64,000 nt of DNA from positions 1-64,000 of the forward strand of contig NZ_LUUG01000045.1 in assembly GCF_001644035.1 (NCBI RefSeq), in the 5' to 3' direction. A program made the translations under genes and the position numbers. This stretch comes from Methylomonas methanica. GTDB taxonomy: Bacteria; Pseudomonadota; Gammaproteobacteria; Methylococcales; Methylomonadaceae. The notes beneath the pieces are model-generated. The model was not told where the DNA came from, searched no databases, and saw nothing but the letters and a program-made list of their open reading frames with translations. Shown here piece by piece: positions 62,352 through 64,000 of this stretch (positions are counted from its first letter, which is position 1; each line of letters begins with the position of its first letter).

Positions 62352-64000
62352 TGACTCCTTACAAAATTCGCTATTTGAAGAGGATTATCTTCTCCGAGAA
62401 CTTGGTTCAGTTGCCCATGTGCCGCAAGTCGCGCTCACTGAATTGGTTGCCAATTCCTGGGATGCCGGCGCATCGCGTGTTGACATACAAATACCGGAAA
62501 AAGTCGGAGATAACTTGACGGTACAGGATGATGGTCACGGCATGACTGCGGCGCAATTCAGTAAACGCTGGATGACATTGCGTTATGACCGTCTAAAACA
62601 TCAAGGTGAGGATGTTGAATTTCCGGCTGGTCGTTCTGCTCGCCAACGTAAAGCCTATGGTCGTAACGGCGTTGGACGACATGGTTTGCTCTGTTTTGGC
62701 GATGAATACCAAGTTGAGACTTGGCGGGACGGAGCCTTAAGTACTTTTCTTGTCGGCACGGAATCCGGTCCAAGCCCTTTTGTGTTACGCAACAAAGAAG
62801 CAGGAAGCCGTAACGGCAGCGGCACCCGCCTTATCGTCCGAGTTGAACGACATCTACCCGACCCTGAAGAAATCTTGACTGTACTTGCCGCAAGATTTAT
62901 TCACGATCCTGAGTTCGAAATTCGCGTTAATGGCATTGTTCGCCCCATGCAGAACATTGAGGGTATCGCCAGCAGAACTGAGATTGATTTTGGCGGTGGC
63001 AATACGGCTACGGTGATCGTTATCGACTCCACCTGTGTAAATCATTCTTCAGTTCATCAAGGCGTTGCATTTTGGGTGAAGCATCGGCTGGTCGGCACCC
63101 CATCCTGGACAGTTGGCCAAATCCATAGTTTTGATGGCCGCACCCGTTTCGCGCGACGCTACAAGGTGATTGTCGATACTCACGGATTCGAAAGCGAAGT
63201 GGAACCGGATTGGACCAGCTTCAAGAAAAGTGAACGAGTACATGAGCTGTTCAAAAAGACCACTGCATGCATTATTGAAGTGGCAGCATCCATTGCCGCT
63301 GAAGTTATTGAAGAATCCTTGGAAGATGCCCTTACTGAAAATCGACTGGAACTTGCCGGTTTAGGTAGAGGAGCTCAATATGAAGTCACTGAATTTACCA
63401 AAGCGATCGCTCAAGCCCATCCAACGGTATCCCCGGACTTTCTCGCCACAGCCGTGAATGCTGTCATTAACCTGGAAAAAACCAAGAGTGGCGCGGCGCT
63501 ACTGCAAAAACTTTCGGCTCTGCCGGCCGATGACATTGATAGCCTCGACCGACTGCTCGACGAGTGGTCAGTTAAAGACGCGCTACGAGTTCTCGATGAA
63601 ATAGACAGTCGTTTAAGCGTTATTGAGACAATCAGAAGAATTTCAGGCGATCCAAATACCGATGAACTGCATACATTACATCCGTTGGTACTTCGCTCAC
63701 GCTGGCTGTTTGGACCAGAATTCGAATCGGAAGAGTATTGCTCAAACGTAAGTCTGCAAAAAGTGGCCAGAGAACTTTTTAAAAACACGGTCGCAGAGTT
63801 CGATAATCCCAGAAAACGACCAGATATTGTCGTATTACCGGACAAAACCACTATCGAGTTAACAGGGATCGAAGCATTCGATATCGCTGACCCAACTGTT
63901 TCTCGCATACAAAATATTTTGCTTATTGAGCTTAAAAAAGGCGGATTCCCGATAACTCGAACCGAGGTAAATCAAGCCGATGCCTATGTGCAAGACATTG
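62344..64000 (+). CDS. GHKL ATPase with nuclease-like C-terminal region (partial)
   Basis: At least 552 residues, running off the window. N-terminal GHKL (Hsp90/MutL/histidine-kinase type) ATPase: N-box ALTELVANSWDAGASRVDIQ (about residues 34-53), G1 QDDGHGMT (about 61-68), G2 YGRNGVGRHGLLCFGDE (about 105-121). Middle region unknown. Near the end, RPDIVV followed by ILLIELKKGGFPITRTEVNQ suggests the Asp and ExK of a PD-(D/E)XK nuclease. The ATG overlaps the hsdS stop by 8 bp, so it belongs to the hsd operon. Not a standard restriction subunit; a MORC/Hsp90-like defence factor is plausible. No named family assigned. Confidence 0.75.
   Translation, partial: MADDSLQNSLFEEDYLLRELGSVAHVPQVALTELVANSWDAGASRVDIQIPEKVGDNLTVQDDGHGMTAAQFSKRWMTLRYDRLKHQGEDVEFPAGRSARQRKAYGRNGVGRHGLLCFGDEYQVETWRDGALSTFLVGTESGPSPFVLRNKEAGSRNGSGTRLIVRVERHLPDPEEILTVLAARFIHDPEFEIRVNGIVRPMQNIEGIASRTEIDFGGGNTATVIVIDSTCVNHSSVHQGVAFWVKHRLVGTPSWTVGQIHSFDGRTRFARRYKVIVDTHGFESEVEPDWTSFKKSERVHELFKKTTACIIEVAASIAAEVIEESLEDALTENRLELAGLGRGAQYEVTEFTKAIAQAHPTVSPDFLATAVNAVINLEKTKSGAALLQKLSALPADDIDSLDRLLDEWSVKDALRVLDEIDSRLSVIETIRRISGDPNTDELHTLHPLVLRSRWLFGPEFESEEYCSNVSLQKVARELFKNTVAEFDNPRKRPDIVVLPDKTTIELTGIEAFDIADPTVSRIQNILLIELKKGGFPITRTEVNQADAYVQDI

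Noticed and set aside
1-64000. tRNA, rRNA or CRISPR loci
   Set aside because: No cloverleaf-like GTTCRA blocks in context, rRNA signatures or regularly spaced repeats were found by eye; a covariance search would be decisive.

Overview
The window reads as chromosome of a gammaproteobacterial methanotroph (Methylococcales). The main evidence is a complete pxmABC cluster, the A-B-C ordered, sequence-divergent particulate monooxygenase, at the left end. The left 41 kb is rather AT-rich, full of decayed insertion sequences and rich in small regulators (TetR, HxlR, LysR). From about 41.6 kb the sequence becomes GC-richer and tightly packed. It is then an F-type conjugation module followed by a type I restriction-modification island, which looks like the inside of an integrative conjugative element or large plasmid.

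Layout. 0-6 kb: pxmABC on the minus strand, an intact and a truncated TetR gene, four matching TACC-N4-GGTA operators (one of them far away at 24.0 kb), and scrap from a second pxmC copy mixed with IS630 and IS1595 debris. 6.6-19.5 kb: a molybdenum/tungsten cofactor region. moeA is on the plus strand; moaCB (fused), moaE, moeB-rhodanese, moaD and moaA are on the minus strand. Upstream of these lies a 743-residue cytoplasmic molybdopterin enzyme that most resembles acetylene hydratase, with a divergent LysR gene. A dyad of the form YCYAT-N6-ATAGR sits at this enzyme, at lysR, at an EthD-domain gene, before an EthD fragment and before a small-ORF group, so one LysR may control the whole locus. 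Acetylene is a classic inactivator of copper methane monooxygenases, so an acetylene-consuming enzyme beside a pMMO-type cluster would make biological sense. That link is inference.

18-24 kb: an FMN riboswitch stranded before a ribB remnant, debris of IS481, IS5 and IS630 elements, an HxlR and a TetR regulator. 23.5-33.3 kb: a small membrane protein carrying the pxm-type operator, an Old Yellow Enzyme homologue with altered active-site residues, a PEP mutase/isocitrate lyase family enzyme, a complete RND efflux operon and a divergent HxlR regulator. 33.5-36 kb: an alkylation-repair set (AlkA, DUF1993, DUF1489, Ogt). 36.3-40.7 kb: a broken IS200/IS605 element, then a TetR-controlled group (cupin-like exported protein, DJ-1/PfpI protein, isochorismatase-like hydrolase) with a broken MFS gene.

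41.6-55.2 kb: traL-E-K-B-dsbC-V-A-(PLMP-domain ORF)-C-trbI-F-trbC/W-U-N, ending convergent with an HU gene. This order resembles SXT/R391-type elements. 55.7-64 kb: hsdR, hsdM, a DUF1016 nuclease, hsdS and an overlapping GHKL ATPase with a nuclease-like C-terminal region that runs off the window, together a probable defence island. No tRNA, rRNA, CRISPR array or replication origin was recognised.
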